Positions 1 to 14,306 of a stretch of 64,000 nt of DNA are shown here, in pieces. The DNA comes from Begonia masoniana (lineage: Eukaryota; Streptophyta; Magnoliopsida; Cucurbitales; Begoniaceae): assembly GCA_022432975.1 (NCBI GenBank), contig CM039509.1, forward strand, positions 11,188,621 through 11,252,620, given 5' to 3'. Made by a program: the position numbers and the translations under genes. Every line of letters starts with the position of its first letter. Positions within the stretch are counted from its first letter, which is position 1. The notes beneath the pieces are model-generated. The model was not told where the DNA came from. It was given only the letters and a program-made list of their open reading frames with translations, and searched no databases.

Positions 1-3000
1 ACGATCAAACTCTTTGGAACAAATCGATTGAAGTGAAGTTTCTAATGCTTCATCAAGCGCATTACTAAGTCTTAGTTACGCGTCTATGAAGGTTGTTGGG
101 TCCTCAATACACGTCGTTCTCATCACTTCAAGTTAAAACCTTGAATGTGAAATGGATAACTTAGGTTCTAACCACAAGTCATGTATCACTCAACCTCATT
201 TGCTTGATACGATCAACTCTTTTTGGAACAAATCGATTGAAGTGAAGTTTCTTATGCTTCATCAAGCGCATTACTAAGTCTTACGTTACGCGTCCATGAA
301 GGTTGTTGGGTCCTCAATACACGTCGTTCTCATCACTTCATGTTAAAACCATTAATGTGAAATGGATAACTTAGGTTTCTAACCACAAGTCATGTAACAC
401 TCAACCTCATTTGCTTGAAACGTTCAACTCTTTTGGAACAAATCGATTGAAGTGAAGTTTCTAATGCTTCATCAAGCGCATTACTAAGTCTTAGTTACGC
501 GTCTATGAAGGTTGTTGGGTCCTCAATACACATCGTTCTCATCACTTCAAGTTAAACCTTGAATGTGAAATGGATAACTTAGGTTCTAACCACAAGTCAT
601 GTAACACTCAACCTCATTTGCTTGATACGATCAACTCTTTTGGAACAAATCGATTGAAGTGAAGTTTCTATGTGCATCAAGCGCAGTACTAAGTCTGAGT
701 TACGCGTCCATGAAGGTTGTTGGGTCCTCATACACGCGTTCTCATCACTTCAAGTTAAAAACCTTGAATGTGAAATGGATACTTAGGTTTCTAACCACAA
801 GTCATGTAACACTAAACCTCATTTGCTTGATAACGTTAACTCTTTTGGAACAAATCGATTGAAAGTGAAGTTTCTAATGCTTCATCAGCGCATTACTAAG
901 TCTTAGTTACGCGTCCATGAAGGTTGTTGGTTCCTCAATACACGTCGTTCTCATCACTTCAAGTTAAAAACCTTGAATGTTGAAATGGATAAACTTAGTT
1001 TCTAACCACAAGTCATGTAACACTCACCTCATTTGCTTGATACGATCAACTCTTTTGGAACAAATCGATTGAAGTGAAGTTTCTATGCTTCATCAAGCGC
1101 ATTACTAAGTCTTAGTTACGCGTCCATGAAGGTGTTAGGGTCCTCAATACACGTCGTTCTCATCACTTTCAAGTTAAAACCTTGAATGTGAAATGGATAA
1201 CTTAGGTTCTAACCACAAGTCATGTAACACCCAACCTCATTTGCTTGATAACGTTCAACTCTTTAGGAACAAATCGATTGAAGTGAAGTTTCTAATAATA
1301 CATCAAGCGCATTACTAAGTCTTAGTTACGCGTCTATGAAGGTTGTTGGTCCTCAATACACGTCGTTCTCATCACTTCAAGTTAAAACCTTGAATGTGAA
1401 ATGGATAACTTAGGTTCTAACCACAAGTCATGTAACACTCAACCTCATTTGCTTGAAACGTTCAACTCTTTTGGAACAAATCGATTGGAGTGAAGTTCGT
1501 AATAATTCATCAAGCGCATTACTAAGTCTTAGTTACGCGTCGATGCAGGTTGTTGGGTCCTCAATACACGTCGTTCTCATCACTTCAAGTTAAAACCTTG
1601 AATGTGAAATGGATAACTTATGTTCTAACCACAAGTCATGTATCACTCAACCTCATTTGCTTGATACGATCAACTCTTTTGGAACAAATCGATTGAAGTG
1701 AAGTTTCTTATGCTTCATCAAGCGCATTACTAAGTCTTAGTTACGCGTCCATGAAGGTTGTTGGGTCCTCAATACACGTCGTTCTCATCACTTCAAGTTA
1801 AAACCTTGAATGTAAAATGGATAACTTAGGTTCTAATCCACAAGTCATGTAACACTAAACCTCATTTTCTTGTAACGATCAACTCTTTTGGAACAAATCG
1901 ATTGAAGTGAAGTTTCTAATGCTTCATCAAGCGCATTACTAAGTCTTAGTTACGCGTCCATGAAGGTTGTTGGGTCCTCAATACACGTCGTTCTCATCAC
2001 TTCAAGTTAAAACCTTGAATGTGAAATGGATAACTTAGGTTCTAACCACAAGTCATGTACACTCAACCTCATTTGCTTGATACGTTCAACTCTTTTGGAA
2101 CAAATCGATTGAAGTGAAGTTTCTTAATGCTTCATCAAGCGCATTACTAAGTCTTAGTTACGCGTCCATGAAGGTTGTTGGGTCCTCAATACACGTCGTT
2201 GTCATCACTTCAAGTTAAAACCTTGAATGTGAAATGGATAACTTAGGTTCTAACCACAAGTCATGTAACACCCAACCTCATTTGCTTGATACGTTCAACT
2301 CTTTTGGAACAAATCGATTGAAGTGAAGTTTCTTATGCTTCATCTAGCGCATTACTAAGTCTTAGTTACGCGTCCATGAAGGTTGTTGGGTCCTCAATAC
2401 ACGTCGTTCTCATCACTTCAAGTTAAAACCTTGAATGTGAAATGGATAACTTAGGTTCTAACCACAAGTCATGTAACACTCAACCTCATTTGCTTGATAC
2501 GATCAACTCTTTTGGAACAAATCGATTGAAGTGAAGTTTCTATGCTTCATCAAGCGCATTACTAAGTCTTAAGTTACGCGTCCTATGAAGGTTGTTGGGT
2601 CCTCAATACACGTCGTTCTCATCACTTCAAGTTAAAACCTTGAATGTGAAATGGATAACTTAGGTTCTAACCACAAGTCATGTAACACTCAACCTCATTT
2701 GCTTGAACGTTAAACTCTTTTGGAACAAATCGATTGAAGTGAATGTTTCTAATAATTCATCAAGACGCATTACTAAGTCTGAGTCTACGCGTCCTATGAA
2801 GGTTGTTGGGTCCTCAATACACTCGTTCTCATCACGTTAAGTTAAAACCTTGAATTGTGAAATGGATAACTTAGGTTCTACACAATATGTAACACTCAAC
2901 CTCATTTGCTTGAACGTTCAACTCTTTGGAACAAATCGATTGAAGTGAAGTTTCTAATAATCATCAAGCGCATTACTAAGTCTTAGTTACGCGTCTATGA

Positions 3001-6000
3001 AGGTGTCGGGGTCCTCAATACACGTCGTTCTCATCTACTTCAAGTTAAAACCTTGAATGTGAAATGGATAACTTAGGTTCTAACCACAAGTCATGTAACC
3101 TCAACCTCATTTGCTTGATACGATCAACTCTTTTGGAACAAATCGATTGAAGTGAAGTTCTAATGATTCATCAAGCGCATTACTAAGTCTTAGTTACGCG
3201 TCTATGAAGGTTGTTGGGTCCTCAATACACGTCGTTCTCATCACTTCAAGTTAAAACCTTGAATGTGAAATGGATAACTTAGGTTCTAACCACAAGTCAT
3301 GTATCACTCAACCTCATTTGCTTGATACGATCAACTGTTTTGGAACAAATCGATCGAAGTGAAGTTTCTTATGGTTCATCAAGCGCATTAATAAGTCTGA
3401 ATTACGAATCCATAAAGGTTGTTGGATCCTCAATACACGTCGTTCTCATCACTTCAAGTTAAAACCTTGAATGTAAAATGGATAACTTAGGTTCTAACCA
3501 CAAGTCATGTAACACTCAACCTCATTTGCTTGATAACGTTCAACTCTTTTGGAACAAATCGATTGAAGTGAAGTTTCTTATGATTCATCAGCGCATTACT
3601 AAGTCTTAGTTACGCGTCTATGAAGGTTGTTAGGTCCTCAATACACATCGTTCTCATCACTTCAAGTTAAAACCTTGAATGTGAAATGGATAAATTAGGT
3701 TCTAACCACAAGTCATGTAACACTCAACCTTATTTGCTTGTAACGTTCAACTCTTTAGGAACAAATCGATTGAAGTGAAGTTTCTAATAATACATCAAGC
3801 GCATTACTAAGTCTTAGTTTACGCGTCCATGAAGGTTGTTGGGTCCTCAATACACGTCGTCTCATCACTTCAAGTTAAAACCTTGAATGTGAAATGGATA
3901 AATTAGGTTCTAACCACAAGTCATGTAACACTCAACCTTATTTGCTTGAAACGTTCAACTCTTTTGGAACAAATCGATTGAAGTGAAGTTTCTTATGCTT
4001 CATCAAGCGCATTACTAAGTCTTAGTTACACGTCCATGAAGGTTGTTGGGTCCTCAATACACGTCGTTCTCATCACTTCAAGTTAAAACCTTGAATGTGA
4101 AATGGATAACTTAGGTTCTACCACAAGTCATGTAACACTCAACCTTATTTGCTTGATACGATTCAACTCTTTTGGAACAAATCGATTGAAGTGAAGTTTC
4201 TTATGCTTCATCAAGCGCATTACTAAGTCTTAGTTACACGTCCATGAAGGTTTTTGGGTCCTCAATACACGTCATTCTCAACACTTCAAGTTAAAACCTT
4301 GAATGTAAAATGGATAACTTTGGTTCTATCCACAAGTCATGTAACACTCAACCTCATTTGCTTGATACGATCAACTCTTTTGGAACAAATCGATTGAAGT
4401 GAAGTTTCTAATAATTCATCAAGCGCGTTACTAATTCTTAGTTACGCGTCTATAAAGGTTGTTGGGTCCTCAATACAAGTCGTTCTCATCACTTCAAGTT
4501 AAAACCTTGAATGTGAAATAGATAACTTAGGTTCTAACCACAAGTCATGTATCACTCAACCTCATTTGCTTGAAACGTTCAACTCTTTTGGAACAAATCG
4601 ATTGGAGTGAAGTTCGTAATAATTCATCAAGCGCATTACTAAGTCTTAGTTACGCGTCTATGCAGGTTGTTGGGTCCTCAATACACGTCGTTCTCATCAC
4701 TTCAAGTTAAAACCTTGAATGTGAAATGGATAACTTAGGTTCTAACCACAAGTCATGTAACACTCAACCTCATTTGCTTGAAACGATTCAACTCTTTTGG
4801 AACAAATCGATTGAAGTGAAGTTTCTAATAATACATCAAGCGCATTACTAAGTCTTAGTTACGCGTCTATGAAGGTTGTTAGGTCCTCAATACACATCGT
4901 TCTCATCACTTCAAGTTAAAACCTTGAATGTGAAATGGATAACTTAGGTTCTAACCACAAGTCATGTAACACTCAACCTTATTTGCTTGAAACGTTCAAC
5001 TCTTTTGGAACAAATCGATTGAAGTGAAGTTTCTTATGCTTCATCAAGCGCATTACTAAGTCTTAGTTACGCGTCCATGAAGGTTGTTGGGTCCTCAATA
5101 CACGTCGTTCTCATCACTTCAAGTTAAAACCTTGAATGTGAAATGGATAACTTAGGTTCTAACCACAAGTCATGTAACACTCAACCTCATTTGCTTGAAA
5201 CGTTCAACTCTTTTGGAACAAATCGATTGAAGTGAAGTTCTAATGCTTCATCAAGCGCATTACTAAGTCTTAGTTACGCGTCGATGAAGGTTGTTGGGTC
5301 CTCAATACACGTCGTTCTCATCACTTCAAGTTAAACCTTGAATGTGAAATGGATAACTTAGTTCTAACCACAAGTCATGTAACACTCAACCTCATTTGCT
5401 TGATACGATCAACTCTTTTGGAACAATCGATTGAAGTGAAGTTTCTAATGCTTCATCAAGCGCATTAATAAATCTTAATTACGCGTCCATGAAGGTTGTT
5501 CAGTCCTCAATACACGTCGTTCTCATCACTTCAAGTTAAAACCTTGAATTTAAAATAGATAACTTAGGTTCTATCCACAAGTCATGTAACACTCAACCTC
5601 ATTTGCTTGATACGATCAACTCTTTTGGAACAAATCGATTGAAGTGAAGTTTCTTATGCTTCATCAAGCGCATTAATAATCTTAATTACGCGTCCATGAA
5701 GGTTGTTGGGTCCTCAATACACGTCGTTCTCATCACTTCAAGTTAAAACCTTGAATGTGAAATGGATAACTTAGGTTCTAACCACAAGTCATGTAACACT
5801 CAACCTCATTTGCTTGATACGTTCAACTCTTTTGGAACAAATCGATTGAAGTGAAGTTCTTAATGCTTCATCAAGCGCATTAATAAGTCTTAGTACGCGT
5901 CCATGAAGGTTGTTGGGTCCTCAATACACGTCGTTCTCATCACTTCAAGTTAAAACCTTGAATGTGAAATGGATAACTTAGGTTCTAACCACAAGTCATG

Positions 6001-9000
6001 TAACACTCAACCTCATTTGCTTGATACGTTCAACTCTTTTGGAACAAATCGATTGAAGTGAAGTTTCTTATGCTTCATCAAGCGCATTACTAAGTCTTAG
6101 TTACGCGTCCATGAAGGTTGTTGGGTCCTCAATACACGTCGTTCTCATCACTTCAAGTTAAAACCTTGAATGTGAAATGGATAACTTAGGTTCTAACCAC
6201 AAGTCATGTAACACTCAACCTCATTTGCTTGAAACGTTCAACTCTTTTGGAACAAATCGATTGAAGTGAAGTTTGTAATAATTCATCAAGCGCATTACTA
6301 AGTCTTAGTTACGCGTCTATGAAGGTTGTTGGGTCCTCAATAGACGTCGTTCTCATCACTTCAAGTTAAAACCTTGAATGTGAAATGGATAACTTAGGTT
6401 CTACCACAAGTCATGTATCACTCAACCTCATTTGCTTGATACGATTCAACTCTTTTGGAACAAATCGATTGAAGTGAAGTTTCTAATGCATTCATCAAGC
6501 GCATTACTAAGTCTTAGTTACGCGTTCTATGAAGGTTGTTAGGGTCCTCAAATACACGTCGTTCTCATGCACTTCAAGTTAAAACCTTGAATGTGAAATG
6601 GATAACTTAGGTTCTAACCACAAGTCATGTAACACTCAACCTCATTGCTTGAACGATCAACACTTCTTGGAACAAATCGATTGAAGTGAAGTTTCTTATG
6701 CTTCATCAAGCGCATTACTAAGTCTTAGTTACGCGTCCATGAAGGTTGTTGGGTCCTCAATACACGTCGTTCTCATCACTTTAAGTTAAAACTCTTGAAT
6801 GTGAAATGGATAACTTAGGTTCTAACCACAAGTCATGTAACACTCAACCTCATTTGCTTGATACGATCAACTCTTTTGGAACAAATCGATTGAAGTGAAG
6901 TTTCTTATGCTTCATCAAGCGCATTACTAAGTCTTAGTTTACGCGTCCATGAAGGTTGTTGGGTCCTCAATACACGTCGTTCTCATCACTTCAAGTTAAA
7001 ACCTTGAATGTGAAATGGATAACTTAGGTTTCTAACCACAAGTCATGTAACACTCAACCTCATTTGCTTGATACGATCAACTATTTTGGAACAAATCGAT
7101 TGAAGTGAAGTTTCTTATGCTTCATCAAGCGCATTACTAAGTCTTAAGTTACGCGTCCATGAAGGTTGTTGGGTCCTCAATACACGTCGTTCTCATCACT
7201 TCAAGTTAAAACCTGAATGTGAAATGGATAACTTAGGTTCTAACCACAAGTCATGTAACACTCAACCTCATTTGCTTGATACGATCAACTCTTTTGGAAC
7301 AAATCGATTGAAGTGAAGTTTCTAATGCTTCATCAAGCGCATTAATAAGTCTTAGTTACGCGTCCATGAAGGTTGTTGGGTCCTCAATACACGTCGTTCT
7401 CATCACTTCAAGTTAAAACCTTGAATGTGAAATGGATAACTTAGGTTCTAACCACAAGTCATGTAACACTCAACCTCATTTGCTTGATACGATCAACTCT
7501 TTTGGAACAAATCGATTGAAGTGAAGTTTCTTATGCTTCATCAAGCGCATTAATAAGTCTTAATTACGCGTCCATGAAGGTTGTTGGGTCCTCAATACAC
7601 GTCGTTCTCATCACTTCAAGTTAAAACCTTGAATGTGAAATGGATAACTTAGGTTCTAACCACAAGTCATGTAACACTCACCTCATTTGCTTGATACGTT
7701 CAACTCTTTTGGAACAAATCGATTGAAGTGAAGTTTCTAATGCTTCATCAAGCGCATTACTAAGTCTTAGTTACGCGTCCATGAAGGTTGTTGGGTCCTC
7801 AATACACGTCGTTCTCATCACTTCAAGTTAAAACCTTGAATGTGAAATGGATAACTTAGGTTCTAACCACAAGTCATGTATCACTCAACCTCATTTGCTT
7901 GATACGATCAACTCTTTTGGAACAAATCGATTGAAGTGAAGTTTCTAATACTTCATCAAGCGCATTACTAAGTCTTAGTTACGCGTCATGAAGGTTGTTG
8001 GGTCCTCAATACACGTCGTTCTCATCACTTCAAGTTAAAACCTTGAATGTGAAATGGATAACTTAGGTTCTAACCACAAGTCATGTATCACTCAACCTCA
8101 TTTGCTTGATACGATCAACTCTTTTGGAACAAATCGATTGAAGTGAAGTTTCTAATGCTTCATCAAGCGCATTACTAAGTCTTAGTTACGCGTCCATGAA
8201 GGTTGTTGGGTCCTCAATACACGTCGTTCTCATCACTTCAAGTTAAAACCTTGAATGTGAAATGGATAACTTATGTTCTAACCACAAGTCATGTATCACT
8301 CAACCTCATTTGCTTGATACGATCAACTCTTTTGGAACAAATCGATTGAAGTGAAGTTTCTAATGCTTCATCAAGCGCATTAATAAATCTTAATTACGCG
8401 TCCATGAAGGTTGTTCAGTCCTCAATACACGTCGTTCTCATCACTTCAAGTTAAAACCTTGAATTTAAAATAGATAACTTAGGTTCTATCCACAAGTCAT
8501 GTAACACTCAACCTCATTTGCTTGATACGATCAACTCTTTTGGAACAAATCGATTGAAGTGAAGTTTCTTATGCTTCATCAATCGCATTAATAATTCTTA
8601 ATTACGCGTCCATGAAGGTTGTTGGGTCCTCAATACATGTCGTTCTCATCACTTCAAGTTAAAACCTTGAATGTGAAATGGATAACTTAGGTTCTAACCA
8701 CAAGTCATGTATCACTCAACCTCATTTGCTTGAAACGTTCAACACTTTTGGAACAAATCGATTGAAGTGAAGTTTGTAATAATTCATCAAGCGCATTACT
8801 AAGTCTTAGTCACGCGTCTATGAAGGTTGTTGTGTCCTCAATACACGTCGTTCTCATCACTTTAAGTTAAAACCTTGATTGTGAAATTGATAACTTAGGT
8901 TCTAACCACAAGTCATGTAACACTCAACCTCATTTGCTTGAAACGTTCAACTATTTTGGAACAAATCGATTGAAGTGAAGTTTGTAATAATTCATCAAGC

Positions 9001-12000
9001 GCATTACTAAGTCTTAGTTACGCGTCAATGAAGGTTGTTGGGTCCTCAATACACGTCGTTCTCATCACTTCAAGTTAAAACCTTGAATGTGAAATGGATA
9101 ACTTAGGTTCTAACCACAAGTCATGTAACACTCAACCTCATTTGCTTGAAACGTTCAACTCTTTTGCAACAAATCGATTGAAGTGAAGTTTGTAATAATT
9201 CATCAAGCGCATTTCTAAGTCTTAGTTACGCGTTTATGAAGGTTGTTGGGTCCTCAATACACGTCGTTCTCGTCACTTCAAGTTAAAAGCTTGAATGTGA
9301 AATGGATAACTTAGGTTCTAACCACAAGTCATGTAACACTCAACCTCATTTGCTTGAAACGTTCAACTCTTTTGGAACAAATCGATTGAAGTAAAGTTTC
9401 TAATGCTTCATCAAGCGCATTAATAAATCTTAATTACGTGTCCATGAAGGTTGTTGGGTCCTCAATACACGTCGTTCTCATCACTTTAAGTTAAAACCTT
9501 GAATGTGAAATGGATAAGTTAGGTTCCATCCATAAGTCATGTAACACTCATCCTCATTTGCTTGATACGATCAACTCTTTTGGAACAAATCGATTGAAGT
9601 GAAGTTTCTTATGCTTCATAAAGCGCATTAATAAATTTTAATTACGTGTCCATGAAGGTTGTTAGGTCCTCAATACACGTCGTTCTAATCACCTCAAGAT
9701 AAAACCTTGAATGTGAAATGGATAACTTAGTTTCTAACCACAAGTCATGTATCACTGAACCTCATTTGCTTGATACGATCAACTCTATTGGAACAAATCG
9801 ATTGAAGTGAAGTTTCTTATGCTTCATCAAGCGCATTAATAAGTTTTAATTATTCGTCAATGAAGGTTGTTGGGTCCTCAATACACGTCGTTCTCATCAC
9901 TTCAAGTTAAAACCATTAATGTGAAATGGATAACGTAGGTTCTAACCACAAGTAATGTAACACTCAACCTCATTTGGTTGATACGATCAACTCTTTTGGA
10001 ACAAATCGATTGAAGTGAAGTTTCTTATGCTTCATCAATCGCATTAATAAGTTTATATTAAGCGTCCATGAAGGTTGTTGGGTCCTCAATACACGTCGGT
10101 CTCATCACTTCAAGTTAAAACCTTGAATGTGAAATGGATAACTTAGGTTCTAACCACAAGTCATGTAACACTCAACCTCATTTGCTTGAAACGTTCAACT
10201 CTTTTTGAACAAATCGATTGAAGTGAAGTTTCTAATGCTTCATCAAGCGCATTACTAAGTCTTAGTTACGCGTCGATGAAGGTTGTTGGGTCCTCAATAC
10301 ACGTCGTTCTCATCACTTCAAGTTAAAACCTTGAATGTGAAATGGATAACCTATGTTCTAACCACAAGTCATGTATCACTCAATCTTATTATTTGCTTGA
10401 TACGATCAACCCTTTTGGAACAAATCAATTGAAGTGAAGTTTCTAATGCTTCATCAAGCACATTACTAAGTCTTAGTTACGCGTCCATGAAGGTTGTTGG
10501 GTCCTTAATACACGTCGTTCTCATCACTTCAAGTTAAAACATTGAATGTGAAATGGATAACTTAGGTTCTAACCGTAAGTCATGTTTCACTCAACCTCAT
10601 TTGCTTGATACGATCAACTCTTTTGGAACAAATCAATTGAAGTGAAGTTTCTTATGCTTCATCAAGCGCATTAATAAGTTTTAATTACGCATCCATGAAG
10701 GTTGTTGGGCCCTCAATACACGTCGTTCTCATCACTTCAAGTTAAAACCTGGAATGTGAAATGGATAACTTATGTTCTAACCACAAGTCATGTATCACTC
10801 TACCTCATTTGCTTGATACGATCAACTCTTTTGGAACAAATTGATTGAAGTGAAGTTTCTAATGCTTCATCAAGCGCATTACTATACTTACGCCTCCATG
10901 AAGGTTGTTGGGCCCTCAATACACGTCGTTCTCATCACTTCAAGTTAAAACCTTGAATGTGAAATGGATAACTTATGTTCTAACCACAAGTCATGTATCA
11001 CTCAACCTCTTTTGCTTGATACGATCAACTCTTTTGGAACAAATCGATTGAAGTGAAGTTTCTAATGCTTCATCAAGCGCATTACTAAGTCTTAGTTACG
11101 CGTCCATGAAGGTTGTTGGGTCCTCAATACACGTCGTTCTCATCACTTCAAGTTAAAACCTTGAATGTGAAATGGATAACTTATGTTCTAACCACAAGTC
11201 ATGTATCACTCATCCTCATTTGCTTGATACGATCAACTCTTTTTGGAACAAATCGATTGAAGTGAAGTTTCTAATGCTTCATCAAGCGCATTACTAAGTC
11301 TTAGTTACGCGTCCATGAAGGTTGTTGGGTCCTCAATACACGTCGTTTTCATCACTTCAAGTTAAAACCTTGAATGTGAAATGGATAACTTAGGTTCTAA
11401 CCTCAAGTCATGTAACACTCAACATCATTTGCTTGAAACGTTCAACTCTTTTGGAACAAATCGATTGAAGTGAAGTTTCTTATGCTTCATCAAGCGCATT
11501 AATAAGTTTTAATTACGCATCCATGAAGGTTGTTGGGTCCTCAATACACGTCGTTCTCATCACTTCAAGTTAAAACCTTGAATGTAAAATGGATAACTTA
11601 GGTTCTATCCACATGTCATGTAACACTCAACCTCATTTGCTTGATACGATCAACTCTTTTGGAACAAATCGATTGAAGTGAAGTTTCTTATGCTTCATCA
11701 AGCGCATTAATAAATCTTAATTACGCGTCCATGAAGGTTGTTGGGTCCTCATTACACGTCGTTCTCATCATTTCAAGTTAAAACCTTGAATGTGAAATGG
11801 ATAACTTAGGTTCTAACCACAAGTCATGTAACACTCAACCTCATTTGCTAGAAACGTTCAACTCTTTTGGAACAAATCGATTGAAGTGAAGTTTCTAATG
11901 CTTCATCAAGCGCATTACTAAGTCTTAGTTTCGCGTCCATGAAGGTTGTTGGGTCCTCAATGCACGTCGTTCTCATCACTTCAAGTTAAAACCTTGAATG

Positions 12001-12034
12001 TGAAATGAATAACTTATGTTCTAACCACAAGTCA
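1..12034 (+). repeat. Satellite array, block I (about 58 monomers of ~208 bp)
   Basis: Head-to-tail tandem repeat. Successive copies of the landmark GGAACAAATCGATTGAAG lie 207-210 bp apart, for example at about 16, 225, 435 and 642. Monomers differ by scattered substitutions and single-base indels. The main variants are ATTACTAAGTCTTAG versus ATTAATAAGTCTTAA, TGATACGATC versus TGAAACGTTC, and GTAACACTC versus GTATCACTC. Open frames here arise only by chance and shift with each indel, so none is called. The block ends at the AGTCA target site of the inserted LTR-like element at 12035. It reads on the same strand as the other blocks, so all were once one array. The monomer matches the 3' end of the gypsy LTR at 36611-36818. 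Confidence 0.97.
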
Positions 12035-13487
12035 TGTCACGCCCCAAAGGGGACCCGCTACAGAACGGGGAACGACCCAGCCCGAAAAGGACTAGATCGC
12101 TCTACCCTTAACACCAAATTTTACAAAACGTAGCGGAATATTAACCAATTAAGATTCACGGCTCGGACAGATAAATAAACAGGTCCAACAAGTGACACTA
12201 GATAATGTAATGATATACGTCCAAATAAAATAACACATGTGAATTAAATATAATACAACTTACACATCCACAGTAGTGTCTCACCTTAAAAATATAAGAT
12301 ACATCCTCAAGAAAAATTTATTAAAATAGGAAATTTCTACAAGGTGATTGTTCCCGTGCCAATAATCAAATTCTCCTTTACTGAATCCTTAAAAACAGTA
12401 GTCGTTTGGGGTGAATCGACTAAACTCAATAGGGATAGAGTTTATTTCCAGCAGTTATAAAATATTATGCAGAAATTTAATAAAAATGCAGTTTTCAATT
12501 TAAATAGATGATCGGTGAAAATGGAGCCTCTCACGGACCCCAAGCACACTGGGCCATAGGTCCAAAACATCGACATCAGGCGATCGCACGCCATAATTAC
12601 CCTGATCAGGTTTAGGGTTTCGCGCCCAAGGACACGACTCTTCAGCTGTCCTATTACTTCTAGTTAAAACCACACAATTTTTATCAATGATAAGATAATG
12701 CAGTTGATAAATGTGTGAAAGAACAATAGTACCTAAATTAATTGAACATTTTATGCCGAATAAATGAATTCAATTAATGAATTAAAAATAATAATACTTA
12801 ACCGAAAATAAAATGAACCCCTACCTCGATTGAACTTATACACCAGGTGAAACTCAATAAATTCAAGAGTCCAAGCAATGAGTCCACAGCTTAATTCAAT
12901 AAATTGGTACCTAACAAAGAATAAGGTCATCCATTATTTTTGGGCTACCTATCTCTTAATTTACTCTCCACAATCAACGTAATATACAGCCCAAAAATAT
13001 CATAATTACATACTAAAAGCACCCAAGCCTTATAGATTGAAGGGCAATACTCAACTGTTGCTAACCCAACAACATAAAAGAGGTATATATACACTGAAAA
13101 TCAATTTAAACTCTCGGTAATGATTTCTCAGTCCATATTCCAGAGCATACCACAAAATATTCTTTGATCTTAAAATCCATTCAAGAAAGGGTCTATCGAA
13201 CGTTATTTAATCTTACAATCGGAGGCTCTAATTCTTCTTTCCTTTAGTTTCTACATGAGTTCATTTCTTCCCAAATATCCTATAGTTCATCATCTCAAAA
13301 TAGTTTTATCATCCAACAGAGGATTCAAGAAGGAAGCAATAGAGAAGAAGGGGAAATCGCTCACCAATTTTTCGAGCATCAGGGTTGAGCCTCCAGTTCG
13401 TTTTACAAAGGTTGAAGAGAAGAAGACAATGAGCGTTTTGAAACCAAAATCATCGGAATCGGAAATCAAGTCGTTGCCGATCGTTTC

Positions 13488-14222
13488 TGATGTGGGCAAG
13501 GATGGCATTGAAGAAGAATTGGGCCAAGAAGAATACTTAATGGAATTAAAAATACCAAATGGACCTATCACTAGAGCTCGGGCCAAGAAGCTTCAAGAAG
13601 AAGTCCAAAATAACTTATTTCAAGAACCAAGACCACTGGAAGAAATGAGCCTTAAAGTTATTAATGTGTTACAAATACAAATGGAGTTTGATTAGGCCCA
13701 AATGATCACCAATTCAGCAAAGAAGGCTCTAGAAGGAGTAATTTCGAAGTGACATCCACTAGGCATTTAATATTGTCATAGAGAAGGCCAAAGGGTGTTT
13801 TGATGGTTTACAAAGAAGGCTGAACCTAGTCCATATTAGTAGCAAAGTTCTTTCTTATGTTTTCAAGGCTATTTAATGTCTATTCTAGACTATTCTTGTA
13901 AGCCTATAAATACTTGGAAGTTCTTCATTGTAAGACACACTAGAATGAGAATTATCTTGTGAGAATTTCCTCCAAACTATTCTTCTGTAGAACTTGCGCA
14001 AATTTCAAGTGCAACCACTTGATTTCCAACCCTTATAATGTTGGTTTCTTGCTCTTCCATAGCAACGGGGTCAATATTCCTTTCTTGATACTATTGGTTT
14101 CTGGTTGTCATATAACCACGGGGTCATTAGTCCTAAACTTTGAAACTACTATTGGGCGATCCTGAAGTTGATTCCATCTATTGACGTTGGGTCTCACAAC
14201 AAGTTTGTTGAGATTTGCATCA
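13488..14222 (+). mobile_element. Solo LTR of the element-B Ty3/gypsy family
   Basis: This 735-bp segment is nearly the same as the LTRs of element B at 38008-38735 and 43886-44609. It begins TGATGTGGGCAAGG and ends TTTGCATCA. It is flanked by the perfect 5-bp duplication GTTTC (13483-13487 and 14223-14227). No internal retrotransposon sequence is attached, so it is a solo LTR left by LTR-LTR recombination. It retains the LTR-encoded end of the pol reading frame (motif [10 protein letters not shown], stop at about 13693) and a TATAAATA box at 13905-13912. Confidence 0.93.
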
Positions 14223-14306
14223 GTTTCCCTCTGCCCTGTTCTGCGTGCGGCGTTGTCAGCAGAGAAGAGAGGGCTTCTGCTGAAACAATTTTATAAAAAG
14301 GTTTTA

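Noticed and set aside
659..862. Open frames within satellite monomers (also near 51559, 57616, 57965 and 59162)
   Set aside because: They translate the repeat itself, exist only where chance indels remove a stop, and are not conserved between monomers.
1..12034. CRISPR-like interpretation of regular repeats
   Set aside because: Repeats are contiguous with no unique spacers, the monomer is about 208 bp, and the context is plant heterochromatin.
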